The notes under the pieces are model-generated. The model was not told where the DNA came from. It did not search any database and worked only from the letters and a program-made list of their open reading frames with translations. Shown in pieces: positions 13,448-28,400 of a stretch of DNA of 64,000 bases. Position numbers and translations under genes: made by a program. This stretch comes from Eremophila alpestris peregrina (taxonomy: Eukaryota; Chordata; Aves; Passeriformes; Alaudidae). Each line of letters starts with the position of its first letter. The stretch's first letter is position 1. The stretch covers positions 438,766-502,765 of the forward strand of contig WMCF01000140.1 in assembly GCA_009792885.1 (NCBI GenBank). Direction: 5' to 3'.

Positions 13448-16400
13448 GGAGCTGTGGAATTTCCAATTTTTCCATAAGGAAGAGAGATTTTTGTTGTGGG
13501 TGGTCTTGTGTTCACTGCTAAGCAGTGAAGCCACACAGCTAGCAGGAACAGAATGGGTGGGAAGTGCCTTGACTTTTAATACATCTCAGGCAAAACCTGT
13601 TTTAGTCCAAACTAAAATCAAAGCAGTTCACTAAAATTTAGGGTGGAGCTGGGCAGCAGCATCTCCCTCCATCAGAAAGCCACTTCTGTGAGCACAAAAA
13701 TACACTTTAATAGTGTATGAAGAGTGGGTAAGGGATAACCTCACCTCTAAGTGTTTAGTTCACTTCAAAAACCTGACAGCTGGGACTGGCTGTCTCACTG
13801 CTACTTCTTGATTTGAACCTGTTCAAGACACAGAAAGCTAGAAAAGAGCAGCCAGCCTACTTGTGAGTGAAGCAGAAGAGAGTGTTTGAGCTTGAGGAAA
13901 GCCCTGAGTGCGTGGGAGCAGTTCTCATTCATGCCCCAGAGAGGGAGGACAGCTGCAGGCAGCCAGGGAGTGAGTGAGGCTTGTGTGGAGGACAGCAGGC
14001 TGCCTGGATTCAGCAGAGCAAACTCCTCATGCCCTAAGTGTGGTATCAAAGTGTCAGCTTCAAAATCTCAGAACATTTCTGGGCAGCAAATGTGTCTTGA
14101 GCTGCCTCTCCAGAGTACTGGAGTCCCCAAGTGTTTTGAGCACTTTTGAAATTGGTTTTTTCCCCCCCAGTCTTCTTTCTTCTTTGTAGTGGTCTTTTCT
14201 CTCCTGAATAATACTTACATGTCGATTAAGCTCTTTATAAGTCACCAAGGATCTGGTGCTTTAGGCTGTTGTCTTTGCAATATATTAAATTTTCTCTAAC
14301 TCATTTCCTTATTTTTCCCCTATGCAAAGCCCCCAAAAAAGCAGTTCTTCAGTGAGCAATAAAATAATTTGAATGGCAGCCATCCAACCTGGCCTTCTTC
14401 TAGATAAGTGGTTTGAGTATCCATAAGAAGCAATGAAATTTTTATTATTCTGAGTGGTGTAGCCAAAGGGGTTTTCTTCTTCTGAATGGGGGCAGTGGGA
14501 AAGTCAGGTAAAAAGGTGATTTCTGCTGTACCCCCACAATTTTCCACTGGAGGTTAAAAGAAGGGGTTCCCCTTTCAAATGTTCCATTGACTGCTTTGCT
14601 CTGCCTCCACAAAACACTTTGTTGTGCCTGCCTTGCTGTGCTGAAAATGTCAATACTTTCATATCACCAATGTTTACAGGAGTTAAAAAAGGAAACCCTC
14701 TGATTGTTTGAGTCAGGAGGGCTGTGAGGCTGCTGTTAACAGGAAAGGAAGGGGCCCAGGTGTTCATTTCCTCTTCTCTGGAAGCAGGAAGGATGCTGTG
14801 CCCTGTTAACCTCTGCTGCACACAGGAGCATCCCATCCCTGCCTGTGCCTGCCTTGGCCAGGGCTGGTGCTTGGAGTAGCCCAGCACAACAGGAAATGTC
14901 CAGGCTCAGAAGGACTCCAGTTAAAATACTTTTAAGCGTTTTATATTTTATTCAGGGAATGCTTCAATTCTTATCTTTGTCACTTCTCTGAGCCCATGGG
15001 GTGGCATAAGAAGGCACCTGACCTTAAAGCCTTAACAGTCCTGGCTTTGTCTTGTCCTGCATGAGGAGAAAAGTGGCTATTCCTGGTGTCCCTGGCAGAA
15101 GCCACAGTGGCTCAGTTGAACAGGTGATGGATAATAAACCCAGGAGCTGCACACATGCAAAGCTGTAATTTAGCCCCATCATTGTGGAGCTGACAGATGA
15201 TGACAAAATGACAACCACACCTTGAACTATTTCCAGTCCCATTGCAGTTAAAAATGTTGGGCAGTCCAGAGGTGAAAGCTGTGTCTGAGTGCAGTGAAAG
15301 CCAAAAACATAGAAGGATAAATTCAATGTATTCTGTGTGATTGCATTGCTGAGTAATATTTCATGTGATTCCCTTCTTATTCAGTCATCCAGTGGGAAAA
15401 GCACTTCCCCTCAGAGGATTACCTCTTGGCTTTGATTTCTTTTGCTGCTTGGATTTGAGTTAAGTGTCACTCACCTCCCAAAACACTGCTCCAGCACTTT
15501 GCTACTGAGCCTTTGCTGGGTTTCAAAAGTCCCCTGTCAAGCTGTTCAGGTTTTTATAAATGCATATATAAAATTAAACAAGAGATCAGGGTAAGAACAA
15601 GTGACTGATGTGGAGCTGAGTATATAGGATACTGTTCTGAGAAGGGGAAGATTCTGATGCTGTTGCATTTTTAAATTTGTTTATTATTTTAAACAGGCAG
15701 CCAGTAAATCTGAACTGGTTTTGGTAAACGTGTGAACCGTCAAATTGAAGTCATTAACATTTTGTTTGACAAAGTGACAATAAATGCTTCATATGGAGTT
15801 GGAACTCTGCTATTGCAAAAGACTGGAGAAATCACCCTGTATCTCCAGCAGTTAAAACATTGATTCAGGAGGTACAAACACAGTTAAATTCCCTTCAGGG
15901 AAAGGCAGGGGAAAGAATTGGACCTTAGTTTCCCACATGCTGATCCTGACCCTGGCCTTTTGTTTCCTCTGTTATAATTGCAAATGCCTCCAGAATAGTT
16001 CTGTTTGAACAAGCCTGCAGTGAATTGAACATGAATTTGCAAATGACTGCTCTCTGTGTGCATGTGAGGAGCTGAGTGTCAGTGCTTTGGCAGAAGAAGA
16101 TCCACCCTGCACTCCTGAGGAGGTGGGATACTTGTGCTAGGAGGATGGAAATGCTCTCAGGGCAGGTGGATCAGAGTGTTACAACAGCAGTCTCCCAGAA
16201 ATCTCAGCAGGGTTTTTAGTCCTCGGTGCAGAACTGCACAGCTTTTGTTGTCATCAAAACCAAAACTGATACAACAACCAGACTTAGAGATGAGTGTTTT
16301 TCTGAGGTTACCTATCATGAATCAAACAGCATGATAATGTTAATTTTTATCATCTGTGAAACTTGATTAATCAACTCCTGCATGCAGTGGGCTATAGCCT

Positions 16401-19400
16401 GGAATGAATAATATGTTCTTGAAAATGCTGCATCACTTCTTGTCTGGTGAAGGGGAGACATTTCTGCAGCCTTCACCTCTACAAGCCCTCTTTCTCAGAA
16501 TGAAAATCAGATATGATAGGCTGGTGTTTCTGGTCAGGGGCAGAGCTGAATGTCACTGCTGATGGAGGAGACTGTAGCTGGTCAAACTGAGCACTGATTC
16601 TGTAAGGGAAACCTTCAAAATAAATCCGAGTTCAAGTGCATTCCTAGAAGTGGCTCCCTGACCTATTTGCCCCTTACAGTAAATTATTCTGCTTCTGGAT
16701 TGGTATTTGTGTTCTGTTCAATCTGGGCTGATGCAGCTTTTCCACTCTGCTAGAGCACCCCTTTTCCCACAGAGCAGCTCTCGCTGGTGCGTGGGCGAAG
16801 CCTCGTGTCACTGCTCCGTGCTCCTCTGAAGAATGAGAGGGAATCCTCTGTGGTCTCTCACCAGCAGTGCTTTCAAGTAGCTCTGTGTGGGCTGTGTTTG
16901 TTTGAGAGAGATGAATGTGCTCTCAATGGCAGAATGACTTTAGGAAAGGGGTTTCCCTTAAGCCTGGGGTGTAGGTTAAACCTTGAGGTATATATACACA
17001 GATACACTTTTGCCTCCAAACCACTTAGTAGTTCTCATTTGATTCAGAGAGCCTTTATTTGTGACTGGAATGTCCTAACCTGGCAGTGCAGAGAGGGACA
17101 CCTTCCCTAGATATGGTGAGTAACATCTGCATTCATTGGAATTTTGTATTGCTGGGTCTCTTCCTAGCCTCAGAGCCAAGGCATGTGCCTCTTTTCCTTT
17201 CTCATCTACCAAAAAGACCTCAAATCCAAAACCTGGTATTTTAAAGGGTTGGGTTTTTTTTTTTCCTAAGTGGCTTTTAAATTTCTTCTTACTGGTTATA
17301 TTGAATGACTATAGGAATATTCTTTTATTTACTTTTCCTGAATAAAGTTGGAACATGAAGAGTACAGCAACAGTAAAGGATATATTGTCATAAATATTAC
17401 TGACTATAGAAACAGTTATTTTGGGGTAAATTTAGTGGTACAAAGATTCAGTGCACCTGTGCTGGATTTGATCCTCTTTTTGGATAAGGTTTCTGCTGAG
17501 AACTTTAGAAGCTTCATCTGTTTTGTGGAGTTTGTGATCTTTCTTTGAGCTACTGACTCTGCCCTGGAGCAGGCACAGGATTCCCTTGGGTTCTGTCATT
17601 AGGACATGTACTACAAATTGTTTTCTATAATCCACAGAGCATTTCAGAATGGGCTAGGTGGTGTTTTGCTTGCTTTGTGGCTGTAAATTGGCATTAAAGC
17701 TGCACCTCAGAAGTTTTGATGCATCCTAACCTTAAATAAGGAATACTTGGAGCTGGAGTATTACAACCTCCTTTTTCTAGGGCTGGTGTTGTTTGCTGCC
17801 AAAGGGCACATTCCTGATTGTGCTGGGGCAGCTGGAGGAGCTCTAGACTGTTCTGCTTCCCTCCCAAAATGAAGCAAAAATTCTCATCTTACCTGGGCTT
17901 GATTCTGGATCCTCAGGACATTGTGACATGCTGCTGGCAGAGTCCAAATTTCTGGCAGCAGCACTACCACATATCCAGAAATGTGGGAGAGCTGTAATGT
18001 GTGGAAAGAAGCAAATGCTTCTGGGTTGTTTAGGGCTGCTGTTCCTGCCAGCCACACAATGCCAATGATTTTTTGCAACTGGCTGGTTGGATTGTTCTTA
18101 CCTTTCTGGGGCTCTTCTTTCTTCTTTTGGTTTTTTTTTCCCTGGGATTTTGAAGCTTGTTTGGAGATCATGAATCTCACATACACCAGAGCTGCATTCC
18201 TCTTCTAAATCAACCCTTCTTGTCTTGCTGTTAAACTTCCCTTCTTTTTGGTGCACAGCTTTTTGTAGCTAGAGCTGCCTATGCCTTTTTTTACAGCCAC
18301 GTGGCTCCTGTACTTGGAGCAATCTCCTTTCTGTTACTTTTTTATATTCTACCTCCCTATACTGCAGAAATTTGATTCCAAACTCATGGATTTGATACAT
18401 CCTAACTTTTATCTCTTGGTTGGGATTGTACGAGGAAGTTTTGTCCTTTCCTGTCATGACATCTGTTTCACTGCAGTGTCATCTCTATTAAAAATTGTTC
18501 CCCAAACACCCCCCACTTTGGGTGCTATCAATGAGTATCATAGTTAGTAATCTTGCTTTTATCCTGCAGCATTTTTCCTTTTCACTTCTGTATTTTATCT
18601 TTTGGAAAGCTTCCTATCCGTGCTCTGGCAGTGAATAATAATGAACCTGTTGTTTTGTTTTGTTTTTTTAACAAGTAACTAAGTACTTCCTTCCCATCTC
18701 CAAATAATTTGTTGAGCAAATTAAAGCTGGATGCAGATAATGGGAAAATAACATTGTAAAGATATTAATTATTGAGGGCTTTATTTTATCAACATATTCT
18801 GTAGTTTTTTAAAAAGTAATTTGTATTCTATTAACAATCTGCTTCACAGAAATTGTGTACAGTAAGTGTGCTCAGAGTGTAATGGATTTTGCACCTCTTC
18901 ACATTAATTTCCTTTAGCTGAACTGAACATTTGCCATGAAGGAAACACTTCTTCTAAATGTACTAAAAATGAGGAGTCTCATTTTTAACAGGAGAAGTAC
19001 TGAGGGTGTTTAGAGGTAGGCTGTGTGTGACTTTGATGGCTTGGTAAGATGATATTTGCAACTTCCTCTGGTCACTTCTTATGTGACTCTTTTGCATGTT
19101 GGAAGTGTGGCAGTGATATTTTTGGCACTGAGCTCGTGTTTCGTGGCCTTTCAAACGAGTCTGTGTGCTTTAAACTCACTTGAGCCTGTGGGGAGTAGCT
19201 GACATGGTAGGCCCAAGTGTAAAATGTGTGCCACCCAAGGCTGAGCACAACTGTTGTGGCTTTTTGGTCACATTTGTGCAACTGATTTCTACTTGAAGGG
19301 ATTTTTTACTCGTTGGGGAATCATCTTCTGACTTTTAGATCTCCTTGAGATCTTCGGTCCAAAGATGTTGAGGAATTTGCTGATTGGCAAAGGGTGAAAT

Positions 19401-22316
19401 ATGCCTGTAAAATGGTTTCAGTTCAACAAACAAGTGTTGTATTGATTTTGAATAAGGTCCTGTAGTTTAAAGCAGTGTCTTGCACTCACCACTGACAGGA
19501 ATTTGTGTGTGTTAAGAGGAACATTTTCACACACCCAGTATGGGGGAGCATAGCCCACACTGTTTATCAGCTTGTGGATATCACATCTCCATAAGGAGGG
19601 CATTTGGGAATTAAATCCTTTGGGGGGATTGCTGCTTTAAAATCTGTTACCTTATCAAGGGGAATTGTGCTTAATATTGGGATCAGCTTAAGGTATTCAG
19701 CATTAAATCTTCCTGCATCACACAGGGCAGGTACCAGTTTCATTTTGTCCAAATTAAATTAGGCAAGACAGAACTGAGGAAACAATCTACTCTTTATTTT
19801 TGGCTAAAATCAAGTTTCAGATTTAAAATTTTGGTTAGAAACTGTTTCATACTGAAGTTTCAGCACTTTATCAGGAAATAAAAGGGGGAGGAGACAGATC
19901 TTGGTGTGTTTGTGGCTTTTTCTAGGCAGCATTTGTGTGTATGAAGCTGCATTTTCAGCAAAGGGCAGACAGACATGCAGTGTAATGGCTGGTTCAGGAA
20001 TATCTAGGTAGGGGGAGATGGCAGAAATGTTTTATGTGTAATTTCTTCATGCCAAAAATATCTTGAAGGCTTTATTCCTGTTACAGATTAGTTTCAGTGA
20101 GTGTTGCTTAGGCTCTCTTTCATCAAATGCTCTTTTACTTCTCTGGTTGTTCTTCTATTTTGATCACATTTACTGTAATAATGCATTTCTCCCCTCCCAC
20201 TCCTCCTACACGACAGCCACACACAAATAATGTGTACCCTGCTGGCTTATTTATCAACAGCATTGCTGATGGTGTTTGTTCCACTTTGTTTTGGAGCTAT
20301 TTTGCAATAAGGGGAATGCTTAAATGAGGTGAGTTTACTCAGCCTGGCTGTGACAGGCCCTGCAGCTTTCACAGCACAAAAATGTGTTACTGGAAAGGTA
20401 ACTTATGAGTGGGTTTATTCCTTATGTGAGTTTTGTGAGCATGTACTTTAATTTATTTGGCATATTATTTATTTTCTCTTCTCTCTACTGGGAACAATGT
20501 CTGGTGATGGTGGTGATCTGTAAAACTGAGCTACTGAGTTGATCTAGGCAGGAAAACCAAACTAGAGATCTCCTTTCCCTTTTTCTGTACTTTTAGTCTG
20601 GCTCATCTCTAGCATTCATTTTACACTGCATTCCCACAAAACATGGCTTTGGAACAAATGAAATACCAGGTGATTTACTGAGCAAGTTTGGGTTTGGAAA
20701 CATCAGATGCTCTCAAGCTAGAACTAGACTTGGAGAAAGAGAATGGGGCAAGAGCAGTGCAGGATTAACTTTTACAATAAGGATGTTTGTGAAAAGCATT
20801 TTGGAAAATATTTTGAAACGCCAGTGTGATGAGTGCCTCTCTGGTTGTAATCAATTTTACACTGAAGATCTCATTAGAATTACTAAGTCTCATTGTCTTT
20901 CTTGAACAATGTTTTTTTTTTCCCTCTCCAAATGTGTTTTTTCTATATGGGAAACTTGTTTTTAATGCAAATTAATACTCCAGCCAAAGAAGTGCCTTTT
21001 GACCTATTCTGGGTGTATCTAGGAAATACTTAGGGCTTGGAGCCGTGATAAATTTGGTGGGCGAGCACCAAGGAAATTCTGCACACTTTTTAACAAACAT
21101 TTCCAATTATTGCAAAACCCCATAAATCTGTGAGCAGAACTGATTCTGTTTTACTTCAGGGTGTTCCTGTTCTTAAAAGCCTTGACAGAAAGCAGAAAAT
21201 TTATGGAATTCTGAGCAATCCTTTACATGACCATTACAACCCCTTCTTTTACAGAGCCTTAATTCTTTGAAGTAGCTGAATTTTATCCATCTTTGCTTCA
21301 GTCTGCCAGATCTAATAAAAACCTACAGCATTACACTGCATATTATGGCTGTAAAAACCTCTGGTGGTTCTAATAACAAACACTTGCACGGGGCACAACG
21401 ACTGGGTCGCATCTCTTTGGTTCGGCTTCTCAAGCGGGGGATTTGGATTTCAGCTGCCAAATCTGCATATGACTAAGTGTCAGGAGACCTGCCCAACGTC
21501 CCCCACCCCAGCAGCACGAGGGCTTCTGCAGAAATGCATGGTTGTGCTGCCTGGCTGTGCAGCTGGGCCACGCAGGGATGTGGGACTTGGCAGCTTTTAG
21601 CAGCTTTTTCTGTGTTTGCCTGCCTCGGCAGGGCAGGGACACAGAAAAGCTGGAGCACCCATGATACAGCCCCAGAGAGCTCCCCAGCAGGGCCCCCAAA
21701 CCTGGCTCACACTGCAGAACCAGCAAAGAACACATCTGAAAACTAAACAAGTATATTTGTGTTCATTCACCATTGCTTTTTTCCTTTCCAGTTTTTCGGA
21801 ATTTTGCTTGCTTTTTATATGACTCTTACCAACATTGTCAGTAACATTTAGCCTGCATCTCTTTAATGTGGGCTGCAATATCGTGCCCAGCTTGGCAGAT
21901 ACCTCTGAAACTGGTGAAATGTCAAAGCTCAGAGGGACAAATTAGAGCTGGAGTAGCACTCTGAATTCTCTGGTGTTCTGGGTCAGTTCGGGGCTTTTTT
22001 TCATTCTGATTTCTCTTAGTCATTTTCCTTTATTTTTATGTTGTTTCAGTGGTGATAGAGAGTGTTCATTCCAGGTCAATGTTTTTCTCATTTGATGTTT
22101 TTAAGTTAGACACATGCAGGCCAAGTTGAGGCACTCCAAAATAAGGCTTAATCCTCATTAGTCCCCAGTGTCTGCTGCTCCCATTGAAATCAATCAAATG
22201 CAGCTTTCCATACTTCAGCGTGATTGTGTTATGATTAAACAGACACTCATAAAACTCAGACAAACTGGAATCAAGTTTCACATGAAACTGAATTGACTTT
22301 TTTTTTTTCTTAATAG
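13448..22316. other. Gene-free stretch
   Basis: No exon recognised. Around 15,660-15,800 an AT-rich segment (aaccgtcaaattgaagtcat and surroundings) has the look of a conserved noncoding element, but this cannot be tested here. Confidence 0.55.
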
Positions 22317-22482
22317 GATCCTTGTAATTAGTGATTACCAGATGCTTTTAGAACGTGTGAAGTGCCTGCAGGAACTGGAATTAAGAAGGGGGAGGGATGC
22401 CAAACACCTCAGATCTTCTGCTGGCAACCTTTCATTTCAAATTTCTGCCCTGCATATAGATGAAGCAGCATGGTTTCTATAA
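22317..22482 (+). other. Weak candidate terminal exon
   Basis: An excellent acceptor (poly-T then cttaatag) precedes an open frame reading ILVISDYQMLLERVKCLQEL, then a basic stretch, to TAA at 22480. It is helix-like but has no good donor and no neighbours, and no family was recognised. Confidence 0.15.
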
Positions 22483-25400
22483 AATGTTCAGCTGTGGTTT
22501 CACATTAGGTTGATGTTACCAATAAAGAAAGTGACTTGTAATTGAAAACTGTTTTGCTTATAAATAGCAGGCTTAGCTCTGGATGGCTCCCCACTTCATT
22601 TCAGTGGTCACCTTGCTGTCCTTGAGACAGATCCTATGAAACCTGTCAATTTTCAGTTCTAGCAACTACCATCATGATATTGTTTGATCTAAAGAGAAGA
22701 ATAAGGCTTCTGGGCTCCTTTTCTGATGAACTAGGGGTGTCTGAGGAAACACACCCAGGGCTGGCTCCAGGCTGCAGCACAGGAGCAGAACAATTCCTCT
22801 GGATTGGGGTGATGTTGGCTCACTCTTGGTACAATCTCTTCTCCCACCTGAGATGGAGAGGTGGTGCTTGCTTTTTGCATGTTCAGGGTTTTAATTCAAA
22901 ACCTCAATTTTCAAGGGATTATTTTAATGTGGACTGCTTACTATTACCCTGTGGCAGCCCTTTTCTCTGGGAGCTTGGTTTGGGATTTTTTATTTGTCTC
23001 CCTTCCCTTTGGAAATGCAATGCTGGAGAATAACTTGCCTGACCAGAGGGAAGCTTGTCAGGAGCTTGTAGAGTGCTTGAACAACACATTTGTGCTCAAT
23101 AACTCACATGGGGCTCCTTTTCTCTCCAAGTGATTTAGATCAGAGTCATTACTCAAATTCTCTTAATTTTGGAGCAGTAATTTTACTGTGCACTTCCATG
23201 AAGCACAGGAATTTTTTGGACAATGTGAGGACACGCTTGAATTCTAGAGTATAAAAAATAACTGATTTTTAGGATGATTAATAAAAGCCCTTTTTGCAAC
23301 CCTTCCAATGTTCCTGTGACTGCTGGCAGCTTTGTTCCTTGGGTACATTTTTGTTACCACAGCCAGAGATTGTTGTTGCTCCTGCCCTTGCAGAGCTGTC
23401 CCTGACACAGTGGTGGACTTAATAGAGGATGGTGCTGGGAAGGATGAAGTAGATTCCTGGTTTGCTTGTCAACCATTTGTACTTTATGAAGAATAAAATA
23501 CAAATACAAGACACTGTATCTGATCTCATTGTAATTGGATACTTAACTTTTTTTCTTAGATTGTTGATTTTTTTGCTTCCCCTTCAAAACTCCTTTTTTT
23601 TTTTCTTCCCTGTTCCTAATAGATTCACTGTGAGGAGCTCAAAATGAAGAAGAAAGATGCAGAGGATTGCACAGAGCTGTGCCCCCACCAGTGTGTTGAG
23701 ATGGAAAGGTACTTTGTTGATGTTACATGGAAAAACTCCTTGGTTAACAATTTTTTGGGCACCTGCAGTTTCCCAAGGTAGTATTAGTTCTACTGATAGT
23801 ACTGGGAGTATTAAGTGTAATGCAGTGAGTGTCCTCTGCCTGGCAGCCACCACAGGCAAGGAGCTGACCTGACTTAAAGAGCTGGTTGTCCCCTGTCAGC
23901 TACTGTATGTTACATTGCCTGGCTGCATTTCCAAATGGTTTTCATCTGTCTGTCCTGCTTGTGCTGTGAGATCACTGCAAATACCTCAGCCCTGTGTGGG
24001 ACACACGGACTCCAATGAATCATGGGCTTGTTTTCCTCCAAAGCTTAAGCCCAGCTGTGAGCCCAGCTCAGCAAGGCCTTGGTGATGCATCCCCATCCTG
24101 ATCCAGGCTGAAATAGGGGGCAGAATGGGCTGCTTGTGGTGATGCCTGATTTGAAAAGAGAGTAGTGGTGTCAAGTACCAGTTAAAAATGTCAGCTCTGT
24201 GCAATTGCACTGCACCAGAGTCCCAGCTTTCCAGGGGAACGAGCACATGTGAGACATGAACAGGGGCTCCAGCTGAATCTTCAGGGCAAGCAGCCAGTCC
24301 AGAAGGGGCCATGGGAGGGACACCATGCCAGAAAGGCACATACTGAGGCCAGCAAAATGCCCTGGAAGGGACACAAGCTCTTCTAGGCATTGATCTCCAC
24401 AGAAAAAGAGTGAGCGCTTGAAAACATCTAGACTTGCCTCCCTTCGTGTCCTTTTAGCTTTCAGTTCTTTCAACATGTTCCTGCCACCTCCCCACAGCTT
24501 TCTGCATGTGTGCCTTTCAGTGGGGGAACTCATCTGCTCACACAGCACGTGCTGCTTGGTGCCTCTGCTTGGCCAAGCTTTCCACTTGATTGATTTGCGT
24601 GGCAAAAATCAATTCCCTTTCCACTGGTGATCCACACGCAGCTACGTGAGGCCCCGGGGATGAGTCTGGGTGACAGTGGCCCCACTTGCTGCCTCTCCAG
24701 GGAGGCAGTTGTCTGCAGCTCACTCATGGCTCATTTGAAGCCTGAGAGAGTTGGTGGAAATAATTTAATTGGCTTTCCTGAGGTTTGAACGTAGCCCAAA
24801 TGCTGTCCATCAGGAAGACAGTCCATGTCTTGGTGGTATAATTAAGTAGAAGATCCAAGTGAAAGAAGGGGGATGATGCTCTTTTCCTGATGTACCAGCT
24901 GTATAGGGCAGGGGAGTGAGGCAGCAGCATGGAAACTTCCCAAGGGACAGGAATATGCAGGCATAGAGGGAACAGCACCCTGTGATAAGTGACATCATTT
25001 AATGCAAACCAACAGCCATGGTCTCCTTGCATGTTGCATATTTCCTGAGGGGAGTAGTCCAACACTGAGAGACACTGAGTGCCTGGATATCAGTAGCTGT
25101 CCTCCTCACTGAGCTGGGATGGATTATAAATGCAGCTTCACTTGATCACTGGGCACCCCCCTTCCCCCATTTTTTTTTTTTTGGGCTTGTTTTCAGAGAA
25201 AACCAGATGTGTTTCCATTAAGAACATGCCCCCTCCGTTTTGTTGTCATTTGTGTAATTCTTAAAATTAAGCAAAAGTATTAAGGAATAATTGTTTCTGC
25301 TCACATTAACAGCACACAGCTTGTCCAGATGTGGCATTTGACAGCCCAACAGCTGCTGGCTATTAAATGAGCCTTAAAAGGCCCATTCCTTTGTCGTAAA

Positions 25401-28400
25401 GGGAACAGAAGTGTAGGGACGTTTATGGGGTGAGAGGCAGATGTTTTGGCTGCATCAGATTTGAGGGAAAGTTTTAAGTAGTTTCTCTGCTCTGGTCACA
25501 GTGCATGTTTTAACCCCTATCATACACCTTATGGAGCCTCTCTTCTTGGCACTGGGGTGAGATTATTCCTAATCCCACACTGACCTGTGGAACATCTCAA
25601 TCTGAAGATACCACACTTCTTCCAGGTAAAACTCAGCTGATGCTTGACTGGCTTTCCAGCTATGCTCTTGAAATACTGGTTAATTTTTTGGGGGGTGAAA
25701 CTCAGGTTAAAATATTAAGCTAGAAACTATTTGAAAGAATGTGTTGCCTTTTTTTTCTTCCCCCTTAACTCACGTTTTAAGTATCTACTCATAATCATCA
25801 AAGGCAGGTGTTCTTTTTGTGTTTGTCCCAGCACAGTATGCTTTATGCCCAATAAACTGGTTTTTATGGTGGTACACGTGAGGTGGAACATGGAATGAGT
25901 GGAGCTCAATTTCAAAAATTCTAGCTCAGATTCCCAAGCCTAAACTTTGAGTGGAGCATTGAGTACTGGAATAGCACCACTGGTCCTTAGGGAGCTGCAC
26001 CACATTTTAACTATTCTCTATCAGCTCAGAGTCTGCTGAACTTCTAAGGGTTTACAGGGCTGCAAATTTTTTTTTCTGTAACAAAAGTCTTTTTTTGTCT
26101 TCTTGGCAAAATTTTATTCTTCCTGGAATTTCTTTGTTGTTATTTAGTCTTAACTGGAGAAGATTTTAACTGAAAAAACCCTAATGTGTTTGCATTAAAA
26201 AAATCTAAAAACTCTACTAAACTGAATTAAAGGAGAGCAAAAAGTATATTCTCCAATATACATTCTGTATATGGAATGTAAGTGAATAGGCTTGGTCTAG
26301 AGATAAACTGTCATTTTTAAGAATTATATCCCAAATTTTATTCCTGTTTTAAGACTATTTCTAGTACAAGTTAGATTAAATATTCTGTAGTTGAATCTGA
26401 TTCTCCTCCTCATTCTACAGGCCTTTTTCTGAACAGGAATTCTATTACCATAAATAAGGGAAATATTAGCTGAAACAATTTGTCTTGAAACTTGCCAGAT
26501 TTGTAGTTTTATCTGACCAGTTCATTCTCCATAATTCAAATGCAGAAATTTCTTTCTTTCCATGGTTTTATTCCCTAGGCTTAGCCAAGCAAGAATCCTA
26601 CATCCCAAATGGCCACCCAAGGGGATGAAGCACATGTTTTACCATTAAACTCTGGAATTCATTTCCCATCAAAATATGAGTCCATGGTGTTGGCGTCTGG
26701 CTGTAAATCCTGGCTTAAAGCCTTTTTTCACAATTGTTTATGGTGTGTATTTGTGCTTTCACCACCACAGGAGAATGACCCCTGCACACCAGCCTTGAAA
26801 TTAATATTTCAGATAGAGTTATATGGCTTGGGTATTAATATTGTGCAATAAATGCCTTGAGACATCTTGGAGGTATGTCCATTGTTGCCATGCAACTGGT
26901 GTGAGTAAGGAATAGGGCCAGTTTCGAGTGAAAAACAGGGAACAGCCAAGAGATGCAAAACTGGGACTCTTATGGAGCTTCTACCTTCTTATTTGAGCAA
27001 CTTCTATTTTTCATCCTTCAATCTATGCTGCTCAAGCCCAAAGCATGGGGCTGATCATGTTCTGGCTCTCAGCTTAAAAATGGAATTGCTGTAAAAAGTA
27101 TGCAACCATTTATTTAAAAAAAATCATTATTATTTTGAGGATTATACTATTATAAATAATATCAATAATTATCAATAGATAGGCCAGTGGAGCCTAGAAA
27201 CTGAAGTGGTGCAAAGATGTACCACAGGGCAAGAAGTGAAAACCATACTAAAGGCAGCAAGTTGAACACATGGGAGAAATGAAAACACCTTCAGTGGAGT
27301 GCACAGTGAAGTTCTGCATAGATATGACAACTTGAAAACCAAAGGGAACATGCCTAATTTTTTATTCTTGGAGGCTTTTGGGATATGACATGGAAATTAT
27401 GAGGAAGGTTGGGCTCTCTCCTTTCCCTGCCAGCTGCTAAAACGTGTGCTTGGAGGCCAGCTTCCTTCATTTCATCTGTACCTTCTGCTTCCATGTAAAG
27501 TACCTTAATTTTTCAAAACAAGAAAGAAATTTGGCAACTAACTCAAAGTTTACAAAGAAGAGTTAACATTCTAATCTTTTATTGTCTCCTGCAGTAATGT
27601 GTATGTGTAGTTGCTATGTGTAGTTTTTATGTCTTTGTATACTTCAGAAAGCTTTAGCACATAGAATTGATATACTTGGTCTTGTATGACCACAGAAAAA
27701 TGCTTTTAATATTTTCTGACAAGTTTTAAAGGTGTAGAGGTGTGCCTGTGAACTGCAGGAAACCAAAAGCAGTTTTGAAAACTGTTGTGTGCAGAATCTG
27801 AATGCTGTGTGCCCTCTAGAGCTCTCTGGGGGGAGCTCTGGTAGTCAGCTTGTCTTGGTCTGGGGTAGCTCCCAATCATGAGTCCCTTGATGTGTTCAAG
27901 GGCTCATAGCATCTGTGTGCTCTGAAAGTCCAGATTCCTGATCAGATCTACACAGCAGATACGATTTATGTTCTGGCTCACCATAAATGTATCCTTCTGA
28001 TTATCAAAGTGGCTGATAATAAAATGCAGATAAATGCAGTAATAGTTTCTCAGCCTAAAAATGAAGTTACTTTATGACTTTTATGATAATCATCAGTCAC
28101 ATGGATATTACAGAGCAGAAATTGGTTTGTAGAGGTCTGAGCCTTTTATAGTTCTCTTTCTTTTGCCCCAGGCACAGCTGGGTCCTGCTCTTGGCCAGGT
28201 AGGTCCAGAAAGAAGAAGGTAGAGAGAGACAAGGGTAGGAGCAGCCAGAGGTCAATATCATTTACAGCTACATCAAAATGTGGGTAGCAGAGGAATGAAT
28301 GCTTCCTGGCTGAAAAAAGTTATTAAAAGCCAACCCCCCCATGTTTATGGGTTATTTCTCAGCTTGGTTCATGTTCTGACCTCAGGAGGTTGTGGTCACA

